DNA of 64,000 nt from Bacteroidota bacterium (GCA_021779665.1 JAJYAG010000005.1:20035-84034); one strand, 5' to 3'; positions 17,538-28,642 are shown, counted from the first letter of the stretch. Made by a program: numbers and translations. Notes: a model not told the origin generated them from the sequence alone.

Positions 17538-18089
17538 CTATATCCTAAAAAACACCCCCAAGCCGGCACTTGGAAGAACCGGAAATTCCAAATCCAGATT
17601 CCAACCAGTTGATGGCTTTTTCCTTATGGTTTCGCTACCTAGTTGGAAAATAGCGCCAACATCCAGGGTAATCCCTATTTTCTTTGAAATGTTAAAGTCT
17701 CTCCCGACCCGTGTGTTGAGATAAAAATATTTGTCAATCCTGTATTCAGTTTCATCTCGCAAATAGTTCACTCCAATCCTTCCGAACCAGGGTCGACGGT
17801 TTGATAATTCTGAAAATCCTCCAAAATGGTAGAGAAAATCACCCGAACCCGACATTATTTTTTCACCTGAAGCAAGAGGCCATGTTCCGATACTAAATCC
17901 CACCTGCGATTGCTTAAGCTGAAAACGCAAACCAATATTTAAAAACTCAGGTAATCCGATCCCTGTAGTTATATTTACTTTCTCTTGTCCGCTCAGCAGA
18001 TGTAAATTACCAACCACTAAAACAATTAAAAGAAGCCTGAATTTATCTTTCATGTTTTCGAATTTTAAACCTAATGTAATCAAAATCAT
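17538..18089 (-). CDS. exported hypothetical protein (beta-barrel-like)
   Basis: Signal peptide at internal Met; strand-rich C-terminus ending ..GVFFRI. Confidence 0.6.
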   Translation of the reverse strand: MILITLGLKFENMKDKFRLLLIVLVVGNLHLLSGQEKVNITTGIGLPEFLNIGLRFQLKQSQVGFSIGTWPLASGEKIMSGSGDFLYHFGGFSELSNRRPWFGRIGVNYLRDETEYRIDKYFYLNTRVGRDFNISKKIGITLDVGAIFQLGSETIRKKPSTGWNLDLEFPVLPSAGLGVFFRI

Positions 18090-18167
18090 TATGTCCGGAT
18101 AAAATATTTCTATGAATGTAATGAATATACTTTGGATCTATTGGAAAGGATGGTGATTTATCCAATA

Positions 18168-18250
18168 GGTCACCGCTACGCGGCTTAAAAAATCAAATCA
18201 CCAATTTTACTACAAAGAGACCACCGCTATGCGGCTGGTAAGCTGCAGAG
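18168..18250. repeat. palindromic intergenic repeat (CACCGCTAYGCGGC, two copies)
   Basis: CACCGCTACGCGGC and CACCGCTATGCGGC about 50 bp apart. Confidence 0.7.
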
Positions 18251-18316
18251 CAGTGACCCTAGTAGGTATTTTAGTTTTAAAATCATCATTAGCTGCATAT
18301 CGGTGAACTATTTGAA

Positions 18317-18563
18317 AAGCCCACGGTTCGGGACCGGCCTGCAAAAAATGGCGTTAAAAAAACAAAAGAGTTGCCGTAACGAGGAGATTGTAGCGGTTTT
18401 AACAAAAATAAAACTTGTACCTTTTCAGCAATTTGTAAGTTCGGAAAACCTTCAAAGTTGCATCGCAGTAGCGGCTTATCTCCGCAGTAGGAAACTCTTT
18501 TGTTTTTAGCCAATTTTTTGTAAGCCTTGACTTTTTGGTCCTTTTGTGTCAAGACAAAAGGAC
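18317..18563. repeat. dispersed element, copy 2
   Basis: See copy 1 at 14214-14446. Confidence 0.8.
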
Positions 18564-18932
18564 GGATGATAAATATTGATATATTAAACTGTATTTTACC
18601 ATTCTATAAGAATTCTTATCCGTGGACTTTCTTCCTGTATTTTCCGTCGTAGCAATGTTATAGAATAAGATGAACTAATATGCGGCGATAATTACACATA
18701 ATCACTTTTTGAGGCAATTTCCCGCTCGGATGAGCGTCTCGTTCATCTGTTCAAATCCGGCCTCCGGCCATATTTATTAAAGCTTATCATTTTATTTTCG
18801 ACTGAAGCCTTTAAGAAGTGTAACGAGAAGCTACACTTAGCCAACATATTGGTTTTCTTCCTGTATTATAGTCGGCTGGTGTGTGTCGTCCGTCGACTTC
18901 TTCCTGTATTCGCCGTCGACTGAGGTCTTCTT

Positions 18933-19724
18933 TCACAGCCTCTTAATCATAATCCGCCTGAACTCAACTCCCTGTCCTTCGCTTTGCAGGGCAATATAGC
19001 CTTCGGTAAGCGGTTTGCCGTCGATCTTAATGGTGGGGTCGAAACCATTTACAACACCGCCTCCGATCTGGGGTTTTGTATATTGAAGCACAGTGTCGCC
19101 GTCGATAAGATGGGTAACGAGCGAATCGCGGTAAACAATAAGTTCTCCTTTTACCCATTGGTTCCAGGGATATGTTTTCGACGAGGAATTGACACAATGC
19201 TGCGGTTCCTTCACGCCTTTAAAGAATATTTCGGTACCTGGAGAGCACATGTTGCCTGTGGGGCGGGGATTTCCATCTCCGGCATCGGCCAATAACTGGA
19301 ACTCGACCGAGATAGGCCAGTCCTGCTCTTTCAGGATAGTTTTCGGATCCTGGGAGTGAAACATCACTCCACTGTTGCGATAAGTGTATGAGGGCGCGTC
19401 TTTGAGCCATACATCGGTAAACCGGTATTCGAACTTCAGGTGAAACGACGAAAACGGTTCCTTATAGAAAAGATGCCCGAAACGATTGCTGAATTCCTTG
19501 TAACCGTCGTAATTTACCTGAATGATGCTGTCCGTCACCCGGAAAGTATTTGCATAATTGTCGCCCACCTCATGATGGTGGATTTTGACAACCCAGCCAT
19601 CGAGATCTTTTCCGTTGAAAAGGGACTGCCATTCGGCTTTGCTTTCAACTGATTTCTTGGAGTTGCTGCCACAGGCAGACACCAGCAGCAAAATAGGAAC
19701 AACAAGGGTTAATAGTTTATTCAT
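18933..19724 (-). CDS. DUF1080 (3-keto-disaccharide hydrolase, LamG-like) lipoprotein
   Basis: WQSLFNGKDLDGWVVKIHHHEVGDNYANTFRV...EYRFTDVW...NSGVMFHSQ. Confidence 0.85.
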   Translation of the reverse strand: MNKLLTLVVPILLLVSACGSNSKKSVESKAEWQSLFNGKDLDGWVVKIHHHEVGDNYANTFRVTDSIIQVNYDGYKEFSNRFGHLFYKEPFSSFHLKFEYRFTDVWLKDAPSYTYRNSGVMFHSQDPKTILKEQDWPISVEFQLLADAGDGNPRPTGNMCSPGTEIFFKGVKEPQHCVNSSSKTYPWNQWVKGELIVYRDSLVTHLIDGDTVLQYTKPQIGGGVVNGFDPTIKIDGKPLTEGYIALQSEGQGVEFRRIMIKRL

Positions 19725-19786
19725 AAGTATGATATTAGGGTCAGGGAAAATGATTAAAATAAAAACAAATTACGAAGATTATTTCT

Positions 19787-21049
19787 TCACTGGCGTTGTG
19801 GTATCGAAAAATAAAATCTACTCCCCTCGCCTGTTTTACTTTCGGCCCAGATCTTACCGCCATGTTTCTTAACCAGTTCTTTACACAGCAGCAGTCCGAG
19901 ACCTGCGCCCTTTTCATTATCAGTTCCTATAGTCGACAAAGAATTATCTTCGTTGAAAAGCATTTTAATATCCTCAGGCTTTATGCCCACTCCGGTATCG
20001 GAAACACAAAACACAATTTCGTGAGGCACTTCTTCTGCCGAAAGATGAACTTTACCATACTGCGGCGTGAATTTTAATGCATTCGAAATCAGATTCCTGA
20101 GAATGGCCAATATCATATTTGCGTCTGCGACCATCGGAATTTCCTGTTCAACAGAAACCGAAAATTCAATATTTTTTTGTTCCGCAAGATGAATCTGCGA
20201 TTTAGTTACTTCATCAATCAAAGTTTTCACCTCGATCTTCTGAGGATTGAACTTGATATCATTGGTCTGTGTTAACGACCAATCCAAAAGGTTTGTCAGC
20301 AGGTTATAAGTTTGACCTGACACTTCGTAAATAATGCCGATGTATTTTTTAATTTTCTCCTGTGTGAGCGTGTGAAACTGGGTTTGCAGCAACTTACTGA
20401 AACCTATCAGGGCATTGAACGGAGTTCTTAAATCGTGCGAAATAACCGAATAAAGCCTGTCTTTTGTAACAATAGCTTTTTTGAGGTTACTCTCGGAGAT
20501 TTCCAGCGCTTTCTGGACTTTGATTCTCTCTATTTCTGACGTTATGCGGGCCCCAACAATTCTCAGGATGGCTTCACTCTGGGGAGGGAGTTTTAACTCC
20601 TTGCGCGACATAGCGCATAAAATACCGTTTGGTTCACCCTCCTTGTTATACAAGGCTGTACCCACATAACCTCTGATGTTAAGCTCCAGCAGATCTTTTG
20701 CCGTGGGAAAAAAATCAATCACATTATCGTGATAAACGCAATAGCCTTTTTTAGAGGTAAGATCACAGGGAGTATCTTTCAGCTTATAGGTAAAGCCTTT
20801 TATGAATTGTCCGTCAACATAAGCCGGAAAACCTTCCACAAGATTTTCGCTTACAAGCTGGCCAATAATGACACACTCGGCATTGAGCCATTCCGATAAT
20901 TTAATTACGATATTATTGAAGAACTCTTCTCCTATATCCCCAACAGCTGTTTCAACAAGCGCCTGAAAAAGCTTTTCATTAGCCTTGTACGCTTCCAGTT
21001 CCTTTTTTAAGGACTCATTCTCCCGATTTAACAAATCCAGTGTATCCAT
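19787..21049 (-). CDS. GAF-domain sensor histidine kinase
   Basis: HisKA SVISHDLRTPFNALIGFSKLLQ; HATPase GAGLGLLLCKELVKKHGG. Confidence 0.9.
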   Translation of the reverse strand: MDTLDLLNRENESLKKELEAYKANEKLFQALVETAVGDIGEEFFNNIVIKLSEWLNAECVIIGQLVSENLVEGFPAYVDGQFIKGFTYKLKDTPCDLTSKKGYCVYHDNVIDFFPTAKDLLELNIRGYVGTALYNKEGEPNGILCAMSRKELKLPPQSEAILRIVGARITSEIERIKVQKALEISESNLKKAIVTKDRLYSVISHDLRTPFNALIGFSKLLQTQFHTLTQEKIKKYIGIIYEVSGQTYNLLTNLLDWSLTQTNDIKFNPQKIEVKTLIDEVTKSQIHLAEQKNIEFSVSVEQEIPMVADANMILAILRNLISNALKFTPQYGKVHLSAEEVPHEIVFCVSDTGVGIKPEDIKMLFNEDNSLSTIGTDNEKGAGLGLLLCKELVKKHGGKIWAESKTGEGSRFYFSIPQRQ

Positions 21050-21236
21050 CGCTACTGCATCATAGATTAATCAGTAAAGAAAAAATACAATTGAGCCTAA
21101 CGTTAACAAAATGGGAGAAAAGAAACCCTGCATTTAGCAGATTCAATACAAAAACACCCCTCCAATTAAGCGTAGGCTGAAGTTATGCAATTTATCCCCT
21201 AATAACTGAAAAAGACACATTTATTTTCAAAAAAAA

Positions 21237-21273
21237 ATGCTGGTCAGGTTACCAAAGAAACCCTGACCAGCAT
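21237..21273 (-). terminator. Rho-independent terminator after the serC-serA-DUF1015 unit
   Basis: ATGCTGGTCAGG...CCTGACCAGCAT with minus-strand T run. Confidence 0.85.
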
Positions 21274-21292
21274 TTAATAGTAATTAATTTTA

Positions 21293-22540
21293 TTAACCTT
21301 CCAGGCTATGAACCACCAGGCCGCTCCTGAGTTTAGGTTCGAACCAGGTTGTTTTGGGAGGCATAATGTTACCTGAGTCGGCAATGGTAAAAAGTTGTTC
21401 CATGCTTACCGGATAAAGCGCAAAGGCGGCGGCCATTTCGCCGTTATCAACCCGGCGTTTCAATTCACCAAGACCGCGGATTCCTCCAACAAAATCAATT
21501 CTTTTTGAATTGCGAAGGTCGGTTATATTGAGCAGTGGTGTTAACACCTGATCCGACAACACGGTAACATCGAGACAGCCAATAGGATCGGAATCATTAA
21601 AAGTGCCCGGTTTTGCAGTAAGCGAGTACCATTCCCCTTTCAGATACATGCTGAAATTATGGAGTTTCGAAGGCTTGTATTCGGCCGTGCCTTTTTTCTC
21701 AACAATAAATCCTTGCTCAAGCTTCTTCACAAAATCTTCTGCCGAAAGTCCATTCAGATCTTTTACAACACGGTTATAGTCAATAATGGCCAGCTGCGTA
21801 TCAGGGAAATGTACTGCAAGAAAGAAATTGTATTCCTCCCGGCCGGTGTGATTCTTATTGGCAAGTTTCTTCTCATTCCCAACCAGAGCGGCAGCAGCAG
21901 TGCGGTGGTGACCGTCGGCAACGTATGTATAAGGAATTTCGGAAAAGAGTTCAACAAGTCGAATAACTACCTGCTTATCGCGGATGACCCAGAAATGGTG
22001 CCCAAAACCATCCACAGCTGTAAAATCGTATTCAGGTTTATTTTTCACAACATCGGCAACAATTTTATCAATCTCGGGAACTGCTCTGTAAGCAAAAAAT
22101 ACAGGTTCGTAGTTCAGGTTGCTGATGCGGATGTGATTTTTGCGGTCTTCTTCTTTATCAGGACGGGTTAACTCATGCTTACGGATGATGTTATTCATAT
22201 AATCTTCAACAGCAGCACATCCGACAATACCATACTGAGTGCGGCCGTTCATGGTTTGGGCGTAGATGTACAAACAATCGTCTTCATCCTGGAACATCAA
22301 ACCTGATTTTACCATACTTTCAAAATTGGACTTACCTTTCTGGTAAACTTCAGGAGCATGTTCATCCATGCTATCGGGAAGATCAATCTCAGGTTTCACC
22401 ACATGTAAAAAAGAATCGGGATTGCCTTTCGCTTCCTCTTTGGCCTCCTCCCTATTAAGAACATCGTAAGGCCTCGAGGCAACAGCCTTTGCTTTTTCCT
22501 GTACAGGACGAATTCCTTTGAATGGTTTTAATATTGCCAT
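21293..22540 (-). CDS. DUF1015 family protein
   Basis: KPFKGIRPVQEKAKAVASRPYDVLNREEAKEEAKGNPDSFLHVVKPEI; YVADGHHRTAAAA. Confidence 0.9.
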   Translation of the reverse strand: MAILKPFKGIRPVQEKAKAVASRPYDVLNREEAKEEAKGNPDSFLHVVKPEIDLPDSMDEHAPEVYQKGKSNFESMVKSGLMFQDEDDCLYIYAQTMNGRTQYGIVGCAAVEDYMNNIIRKHELTRPDKEEDRKNHIRISNLNYEPVFFAYRAVPEIDKIVADVVKNKPEYDFTAVDGFGHHFWVIRDKQVVIRLVELFSEIPYTYVADGHHRTAAAALVGNEKKLANKNHTGREEYNFFLAVHFPDTQLAIIDYNRVVKDLNGLSAEDFVKKLEQGFIVEKKGTAEYKPSKLHNFSMYLKGEWYSLTAKPGTFNDSDPIGCLDVTVLSDQVLTPLLNITDLRNSKRIDFVGGIRGLGELKRRVDNGEMAAAFALYPVSMEQLFTIADSGNIMPPKTTWFEPKLRSGLVVHSLEG

Positions 22541-22573
22541 TGTATATGTGAATTATGGTTTGGTTTTAAATGC

Positions 22574-22601
22574 GTAGAGACGGAATGCATTCCGTCTCTA
22601 C
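22574..22601. repeat. perfect 28-bp palindrome
   Basis: GTAGAGACGGAATG|CATTCCGTCTCTAC. Confidence 0.9.
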
Positions 22602-22624
22602 AATAATATCATTAATTTATTTTT

Positions 22625-23548
22625 TCAAAATTTGTTTACCTGAAACGTTTTGTCGCCTTTTTGCAGAAAGGCAACAATTTGTCGCGCAGCAGCCAAACCG
22701 GCATTTATGTTAGCTTCTTCGGTCTGCGCACCTTGTTTTTTATTGGTAAAATAAAAGCGGCCGGGGAATTTTTCAGCAAACTCTGCAGCATTATCGGGAG
22801 CCACGTCCGATACATAACGAAAATCCTTTCGCTCTTCGAACAGCTTAACAAGCGAAGCTTCATCTATAACTTCCTTACGGGCGGTATTGATAAGCATGGC
22901 GCCCTGCGGCATTTTCGAAAGCAAATTATGATTGATAGAACCTTTGGTATCCTTGGTGGCCGGAATATGTAACGACACAAACTGACATTTTGAATAAAGT
23001 TCATCAACACTGCTGAGTGCCTTAACACCGTCTACTTCAATCATGGCAGGTGTAAGGAACGGGTCGTAAGCATAAACTTCCATACCAAAACCTTTAGCAA
23101 TGCGTCCTACACATTTACCAACAAATCCGTAGGCATGCAGTCCCAATGATTTTCCTTTCAGCTCTGTGCCCGACGAACCGTCAAAATGATTGCGAACCTG
23201 CATGATCATCATACCAAAGGCAAGTTCAGCAACAGCATTCGCGTTCTGACCAGGAGTGTTCATGGCAACAACTTTACGCTCCGAAGCAGCTTCAAGATCG
23301 ATATTATCGTAACCGGCACCGGCACGAACAACAATCTTGAGGTTTTTACCTGCTTGAAGCACTTCACGAGAAGCAACATCGCTGCGAATGATCATAGCAT
23401 CAACATCAGCAACAGCTTTCAGCAGATCGGACTGTTCCTTATATTTTTCAAGTAGCACCAACTGAAACCCGGCATCTTCCACAATTTTGCGGATACCGTC
23501 AACAGCTTGCTTGGCAAAAGGTTTTTCCGTTGCGACCAATACTTTCAT
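22625..23548 (-). CDS. serA: D-3-phosphoglycerate dehydrogenase
   Basis: D-isomer-specific 2-hydroxyacid dehydrogenase motifs; adjacent to serC. Confidence 0.85.
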   Translation of the reverse strand: MKVLVATEKPFAKQAVDGIRKIVEDAGFQLVLLEKYKEQSDLLKAVADVDAMIIRSDVASREVLQAGKNLKIVVRAGAGYDNIDLEAASERKVVAMNTPGQNANAVAELAFGMMIMQVRNHFDGSSGTELKGKSLGLHAYGFVGKCVGRIAKGFGMEVYAYDPFLTPAMIEVDGVKALSSVDELYSKCQFVSLHIPATKDTKGSINHNLLSKMPQGAMLINTARKEVIDEASLVKLFEERKDFRYVSDVAPDNAAEFAEKFPGRFYFTNKKQGAQTEEANINAGLAAARQIVAFLQKGDKTFQVNKF

Positions 23549-23575
23549 AATATGCGATTTGAGGTTGTGTAATTA

Positions 23576-24646
23576 TCAGCCTTTCATTTTTTCGAATTCC
23601 TGCATCGCATTTACAAGTGCCTGAACGCCTTCAACCGGCATTGCATTGTAAATAGATGCTCTAAAACCGCCTACCGAACGATGACCTTTCATGTTCACCA
23701 GGCCTTTGGATTCAACATAAGTAAGGAATTCTTTTTCCAGATCTTTATATTCGTCACTCATTACAAAACAAACGTTCATCAGCGAGCGGTCTTCCTTAAC
23801 AGCAGTTCCTTTGAACATTTTGTTACGGTCGATTTCGTTATATAACAGATCGGCCTTTTTAATGTTGAGCTTTTCAATAGCTTCAACACCACCCATGCCC
23901 TTTAACCATTTTAAGGTTTGCAAGCAGGCAAAAACGGCGAACACAGGAGGAGTGTTGTACATGGTGCCATTTTCGATATGCTGTTTGTAATCGAGCATGC
24001 TGGGAATATGACGGCTTACTTTGCCAAGAATACTGTCCTTAATTATAACGAAAGTAACACCAGCAGGGCCAAGGTTTTTCTGAGCACCGCCGTATATCAT
24101 GGCATATTTCGAAACATCCATCGGACGCGAAAGTATATCAGAAGATGCATCGGCAATAAGCGGAACATTCACATCAGGATCGCTGTGCCATTGGGTTCCG
24201 AAAATTGTATTATTGGTAGTGATGTGGAAATAGTCCGCATCAGCCGGTACTGTGTAATTTTTAGGAATGAAGTTATAATTTGCATCCTTTGAAGAAGCTA
24301 CTTCAACAACTTCTCCGAAAGCTTTGGCTTCTTTCAAGGCCTTGCTTGCCCAGGTTCCTGTGTTGATATAAGCCGCTTTTTTATTCAGGAGGTTGTAAGG
24401 AACCATACAGAACTGAAGACTGGCACCACCACCAAGGAAAAGAATTGAATAACCTTCGGGTATGTTTAATAATTCTTTAAACAACGCAATTGATTCAGCG
24501 AGAATACTTTCAAATTCCTTGCTGCGATGCGAAATTTCCAGGATGGATAAACCTGTTCCATAAATATCTTTTACTGCTTTTGCAGTTTCTTCAATTGTAA
24601 TTTCTGGTAAAGTTGACGGTCCCGGATTAAAATTATACTTCTTCAT
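23576..24646 (-). CDS. serC: phosphoserine aminotransferase
   Basis: [14 protein letters not shown]...EISHRSKEF...[14 protein letters not shown]. Confidence 0.95.
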   Translation of the reverse strand: MKKYNFNPGPSTLPEITIEETAKAVKDIYGTGLSILEISHRSKEFESILAESIALFKELLNIPEGYSILFLGGGASLQFCMVPYNLLNKKAAYINTGTWASKALKEAKAFGEVVEVASSKDANYNFIPKNYTVPADADYFHITTNNTIFGTQWHSDPDVNVPLIADASSDILSRPMDVSKYAMIYGGAQKNLGPAGVTFVIIKDSILGKVSRHIPSMLDYKQHIENGTMYNTPPVFAVFACLQTLKWLKGMGGVEAIEKLNIKKADLLYNEIDRNKMFKGTAVKEDRSLMNVCFVMSDEYKDLEKEFLTYVESKGLVNMKGHRSVGGFRASIYNAMPVEGVQALVNAMQEFEKMKG

Positions 24647-25060
24647 GTGTTTTTCTTAAAAAAATTCTATATAAGATCGGTTTTTAATTGAAAGGTTCAA
24701 AGTTAAAGCAATTTTATTATGTTCATTTTGAAAAGTTGATATTTGTCAGAAAATATTTTCAACAGATGTTTATAAGTTGAAAATACAGATCACCTTTTAG
24801 TCGTAAACTGAAAGCTAAAATAAAGTTTGGAATAATTATTTTCCCTGACTTTAAACATGCGAAAATATGACTTACCAGTATGTTTTACAATGCATTTCAA
24901 ACGAATTCAATTCTGCCAAACGCATATTCATCGGGCATACAAATGTACCGGACCTGCTTTCACCTCCAATGAAAAAACTCAAAATTACCAATGCCGGATT
25001 TAGAACGGGGGTTAAAACAGGTTAAGACTAAAAAACTATCTTTACAAAAAAAACAGAACT

Positions 25061-25687
25061 ATGACATTTTTCTTTATAGGCATAACCGTATTGATTTCAA
25101 TAATGGCTTTTAATCAGCCTGAGGTGTTTTCAAAACTTCAGCTAAACCCATACCAGGTTTATCATCGCAAAGAATGGTACAGACTCATCACGCACGGATT
25201 TGTACACGTAGACTGGATGCATCTTATCATTAATATGTTTGTGCTGTATTCCTTTGGACAGGGTATTGAGCGTCTTTTTCAGGAGCTTCAGGAGGCAGGT
25301 TATTTGAATTATTACCAATTATGGTATGCCGGATTTTATATAAGTGCGATAGTTATTGCTTCGCTGCTTTCAGTGGCCAAACATAAGGACGACCATTATT
25401 ACAACTCAGTGGGAGCTTCAGGGGCAGTTTCGGCCGCAGTTTTCTTTTTTATATTTTTCGATCCTTACAATAAGCTCTTACTTTTTGCCATCATACCCAT
25501 TCCAGGAATTGTTTTCGGTATCGCATACCTTATTTATTCACAATACATGAGCCGTAAAGGAAACGACAATGTAAACCACGATGCTCACTTTATAGGAGCC
25601 GTTTACGGTTTTTTATTCCCTCTTATAATAAAGGTATCTCTCATACATTATTTTATAGAAAATTTTTTAAAGTTCGATTTCTTTTAA
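25061..25687 (+). CDS. rhomboid family intramembrane serine protease
   Basis: GASGAVSAA catalytic Ser motif, HLIINMFVLYSFG, NHDAHFIGAVYG. Confidence 0.9.
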   Translation: MTFFFIGITVLISIMAFNQPEVFSKLQLNPYQVYHRKEWYRLITHGFVHVDWMHLIINMFVLYSFGQGIERLFQELQEAGYLNYYQLWYAGFYISAIVIASLLSVAKHKDDHYYNSVGASGAVSAAVFFFIFFDPYNKLLLFAIIPIPGIVFGIAYLIYSQYMSRKGNDNVNHDAHFIGAVYGFLFPLIIKVSLIHYFIENFLKFDFF

Positions 25688-25708
25688 GAAAGAAGTAGCA
25701 ATTACAAT

Positions 25709-26191
25709 ATGTTAAACAAAGCAGTATTTTTTGACAGAGACGGTGTAATTAACCGTGAGAGAGGAGAATATACCTGGAGATTGGAAGATTTCACAATCAA
25801 CGAGGGATTAATTGAGTTTATGAAATTTGCTCAGGAGAAAGGATATTTACTAATTGTAATTTCTAACCAGGGAGGAATTCAAAGGGGGAAATACTCCTTA
25901 CATGATGTTGATATTGCTCATAATTATCTTAAAGAAGAATTAAAGAAAAACGGTGTGGAACTGGCAGACATTTATATTTGTCCGCACCACGATAAAACCG
26001 AAAGATGTTTTTGCCGCAAACCTCAGTCAATCATGCTGGAGAAAGCAATTGCCCGGTTCAATATTGATGTAACTAAATCGTTTTTCTTTGGCGACAGTGC
26101 AAGAGATGTAGAGGCCGGAAATGCTGTGAAAGTAAAAAGCATCCAGATAGAACCCAATTCGAGCCTGCTGAAATATCGGGATTTACTTTAA
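25709..26191 (+). CDS. gmhB: HAD-IIIA D-glycero-manno-heptose 1,7-bisphosphate phosphatase
   Basis: AVFFDRDGVIN; CPHHDKTERCFCRKP zinc motif. Confidence 0.85.
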   Translation: MLNKAVFFDRDGVINRERGEYTWRLEDFTINEGLIEFMKFAQEKGYLLIVISNQGGIQRGKYSLHDVDIAHNYLKEELKKNGVELADIYICPHHDKTERCFCRKPQSIMLEKAIARFNIDVTKSFFFGDSARDVEAGNAVKVKSIQIEPNSSLLKYRDLL

Positions 26192-26775
26192 TTAAGGCCC
26201 GGATTTTCAGGGAAGTTCGACCAGATTTTATACTTTTCTCCTAAGGTGACCATGGTTTCCTTCCAGATATTTGTGTTGTGAACCATAATATTATTAGGTT
26301 TCACTTCTGTTACCAGCCACGAGTTGCTCTTCAGCTCACTTTCGAGCTGACCTGCCTGCCATCCGGAATAACCCAGGAAGAACCTTATTTGTGAAGGATG
26401 AATTTCGCGGGCAGCAATCATTTCTTTAATAATCTCAAATTCGCCACCCCAGTATATATTTCCAAAAACATGCTCCGAATTGGGTATTAAATCGCCCAAA
26501 GTATGCAAATAATGAATTGTATTTGTACTTACAGGTCCTCCAATTCCCACTGTAGCATTGAATTCCGGAAAATCTTCTATCACTTCGTTAATGGCAACAT
26601 CGAGGGTTTTATTCAAAACAAATCCGATAGACCCATCAGGAGTATATTCAGTAAGCAATACCAGCGAGCGTTTAAAATAAGTATCCTGTAAAAAAGGTTC
26701 TGCAACAAGCACCCGTCCCCGCAAAGGCTCCACCTTGTTATACTCTATCTTAAAAATATTAAAATCCAGTTCCAT
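26188..26775 (-). CDS. YqgE/AlgH family protein
   Basis: GRVLVAEPFLQDTYFKRSLVLLTEYTPDGSIGFVLNK. Confidence 0.95.
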   Translation of the reverse strand: MELDFNIFKIEYNKVEPLRGRVLVAEPFLQDTYFKRSLVLLTEYTPDGSIGFVLNKTLDVAINEVIEDFPEFNATVGIGGPVSTNTIHYLHTLGDLIPNSEHVFGNIYWGGEFEIIKEMIAAREIHPSQIRFFLGYSGWQAGQLESELKSNSWLVTEVKPNNIMVHNTNIWKETMVTLGEKYKIWSNFPENPGLN

Positions 26776-26892
26776 ATCCCTAACATTTAATCATCAGCAA
26801 ATAAGTGAAAAGCTGCAAAAAATGTACCTGTTATTAATCTAAATTACAACAAAATAATAAATGAATGAAAAAACTATAACCAATATCACCAC

Positions 26893-28599
26893 TTAAATGT
26901 TTCTGAGCTTGCTCTTTTTTATGCTAAACGAGAAATAAACTACTAAACCGGCTATTAACCATATTAAGAACCTTAACCAGTTCACATACCCTAATTCTGT
27001 CATCAAATAAAAGTTTGTCAATAAACCAAGAACCGGAATCAACGAATAGTTTTTCAGATATGTCCTTATGGTGACAAAAGTACTTAATAGAAAAAACACA
27101 AGGTATGGGATTTTATGCTTTAACACTTCCCATTCCTGATTGAAGTTAAGGTAATCACTCAGATTGTTTCCAGCTATAACAACAAGGGTTATTATAGTTC
27201 CGGCGTACAAAAGGGGAATTATATATTTTGCATTTATATAAACCATACGGAACGAACCATTATGAGGATTTTTATAATGACTAAGCTGTCCCGCACAAAC
27301 AATAACAAAGGCAAAAAGAGTTCCAATACTGGTAAGGTCAGTAACTTCGGTAAGGTTTAAAAATAATGAAGGAATGCCTACAACCAGACCGGTTATGATG
27401 GTCGAAAAAGCAGGCGTTCTGAACTTTGGATGGATTTTTCCGAATTTCTGAGGTAACAAACCGTCGCGACTCATGCTCATCCAGATGCGGGGCTGCCCTA
27501 ACTGAAAAACCAACAATACACTTGCCATTGCTACAATTGCACTTAAGGCAATGATTCCCGAAAACCATGGAAGATTAACTTTTTCGAACACAAACGATAG
27601 CGGATCGCCTACGGCAAGTTCCTTGTAGTGAACCATTCCTGTCAACACCAAAGTAATGGCAACATATAACAGGGTACAAATAATTAAGGAGTAAACCATT
27701 GCTTTAGGTAAATCGCGTTGCGGATTTTTACATTCCTCAGCTGTTGTCGAAATGGCATCGAAACCAATATAAGCAAAGAAAACGGCAGAAACTCCCTTAA
27801 GCACACCTGTTAATCCGTTGGGGGCGAAAGGTGACCAGTTGTCAGGATTAACGTAAAAACCTCCCACAGCAATCACAAGAATAATAACAAATACCTTTAG
27901 CAATACCAATATATTATTGGTTCTTTTACTCTCCTTGATACCAACATATACCAGCACCGTAATTAAAACCACAATAAGAAAGGCAGGTATATCGGCAATT
28001 AATCTGACTCCTGAAATCTGTGGAGCCTGGGTCCAGGCGAGGTATGCTTCGCGCAGGTACTGGGGCAGATTTTCAAGCGACGAGCCGCTTGCAAGCATAC
28101 CTGCAGCTTCGGTAAAGCCACGGGAAGCGCCAAAAAAATCGGTACACAGATAAAAAGGAATATGAATACTAAATCCCTTTAGAAAGCTGGTGAAATAATC
28201 ACTCCACGAAATAGCAACAGCAATGTTGCCTACTGAATATTCCATGAGTAAATCCCAGCCGATAATCCAGGCTATAAGTTCGCCCATGGATGCGTAAGCA
28301 TAAGTATATGCACTGCCGCTTATTGGTATTTTTGAAGCAAACTCAGCATAACATAATGCCGAAAAAGAACAGGCAATGGCTGTAAAAACAAATAAAAGAG
28401 AAACTGCAGGCCCCCCGTTTGAACTGGCATTGCCAATGGTGCCGAATATTCCTGCTCCAATAATCGCAGCAATCGCAAATGCAGTTATGTCTTTAAGAGA
28501 TAAATTCCGGGCGAGCGATGGCTGTCCCTGGTGTTCCAATTCCGAATCGGAGAGTATTTGATCTATAGGTTTTTTGCGAAAAAGCTGCTTTAAATCCAC
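26893..28599 (-). CDS. APC family amino acid permease
   Basis: LSLKDITAFAIAAIIGAGIFGTIG; 12+ TM. Confidence 0.9.
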   Translation of the reverse strand: MDLKQLFRKKPIDQILSDSELEHQGQPSLARNLSLKDITAFAIAAIIGAGIFGTIGNASSNGGPAVSLLFVFTAIACSFSALCYAEFASKIPISGSAYTYAYASMGELIAWIIGWDLLMEYSVGNIAVAISWSDYFTSFLKGFSIHIPFYLCTDFFGASRGFTEAAGMLASGSSLENLPQYLREAYLAWTQAPQISGVRLIADIPAFLIVVLITVLVYVGIKESKRTNNILVLLKVFVIILVIAVGGFYVNPDNWSPFAPNGLTGVLKGVSAVFFAYIGFDAISTTAEECKNPQRDLPKAMVYSLIICTLLYVAITLVLTGMVHYKELAVGDPLSFVFEKVNLPWFSGIIALSAIVAMASVLLVFQLGQPRIWMSMSRDGLLPQKFGKIHPKFRTPAFSTIITGLVVGIPSLFLNLTEVTDLTSIGTLFAFVIVCAGQLSHYKNPHNGSFRMVYINAKYIIPLLYAGTIITLVVIAGNNLSDYLNFNQEWEVLKHKIPYLVFFLLSTFVTIRTYLKNYSLIPVLGLLTNFYLMTELGYVNWLRFLIWLIAGLVVYFSFSIKKSKLRNI

Positions 28600-28642
28600 A
28601 CTTTAAAATTTAGACGACCAAAATAACCCTTTTTTGGATATT

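Noticed and set aside
18289-18552. 87-aa ORF MTQKDQKVKAYKKLAKNKR...
   Set aside because: Translation of the same dispersed repeat
24969-25025. 18-aa mini-ORF MKKLKITNAGFRTGVKTG upstream of the rhomboid gene
   Set aside because: Too short to support from sequence alone; no modification genes nearby
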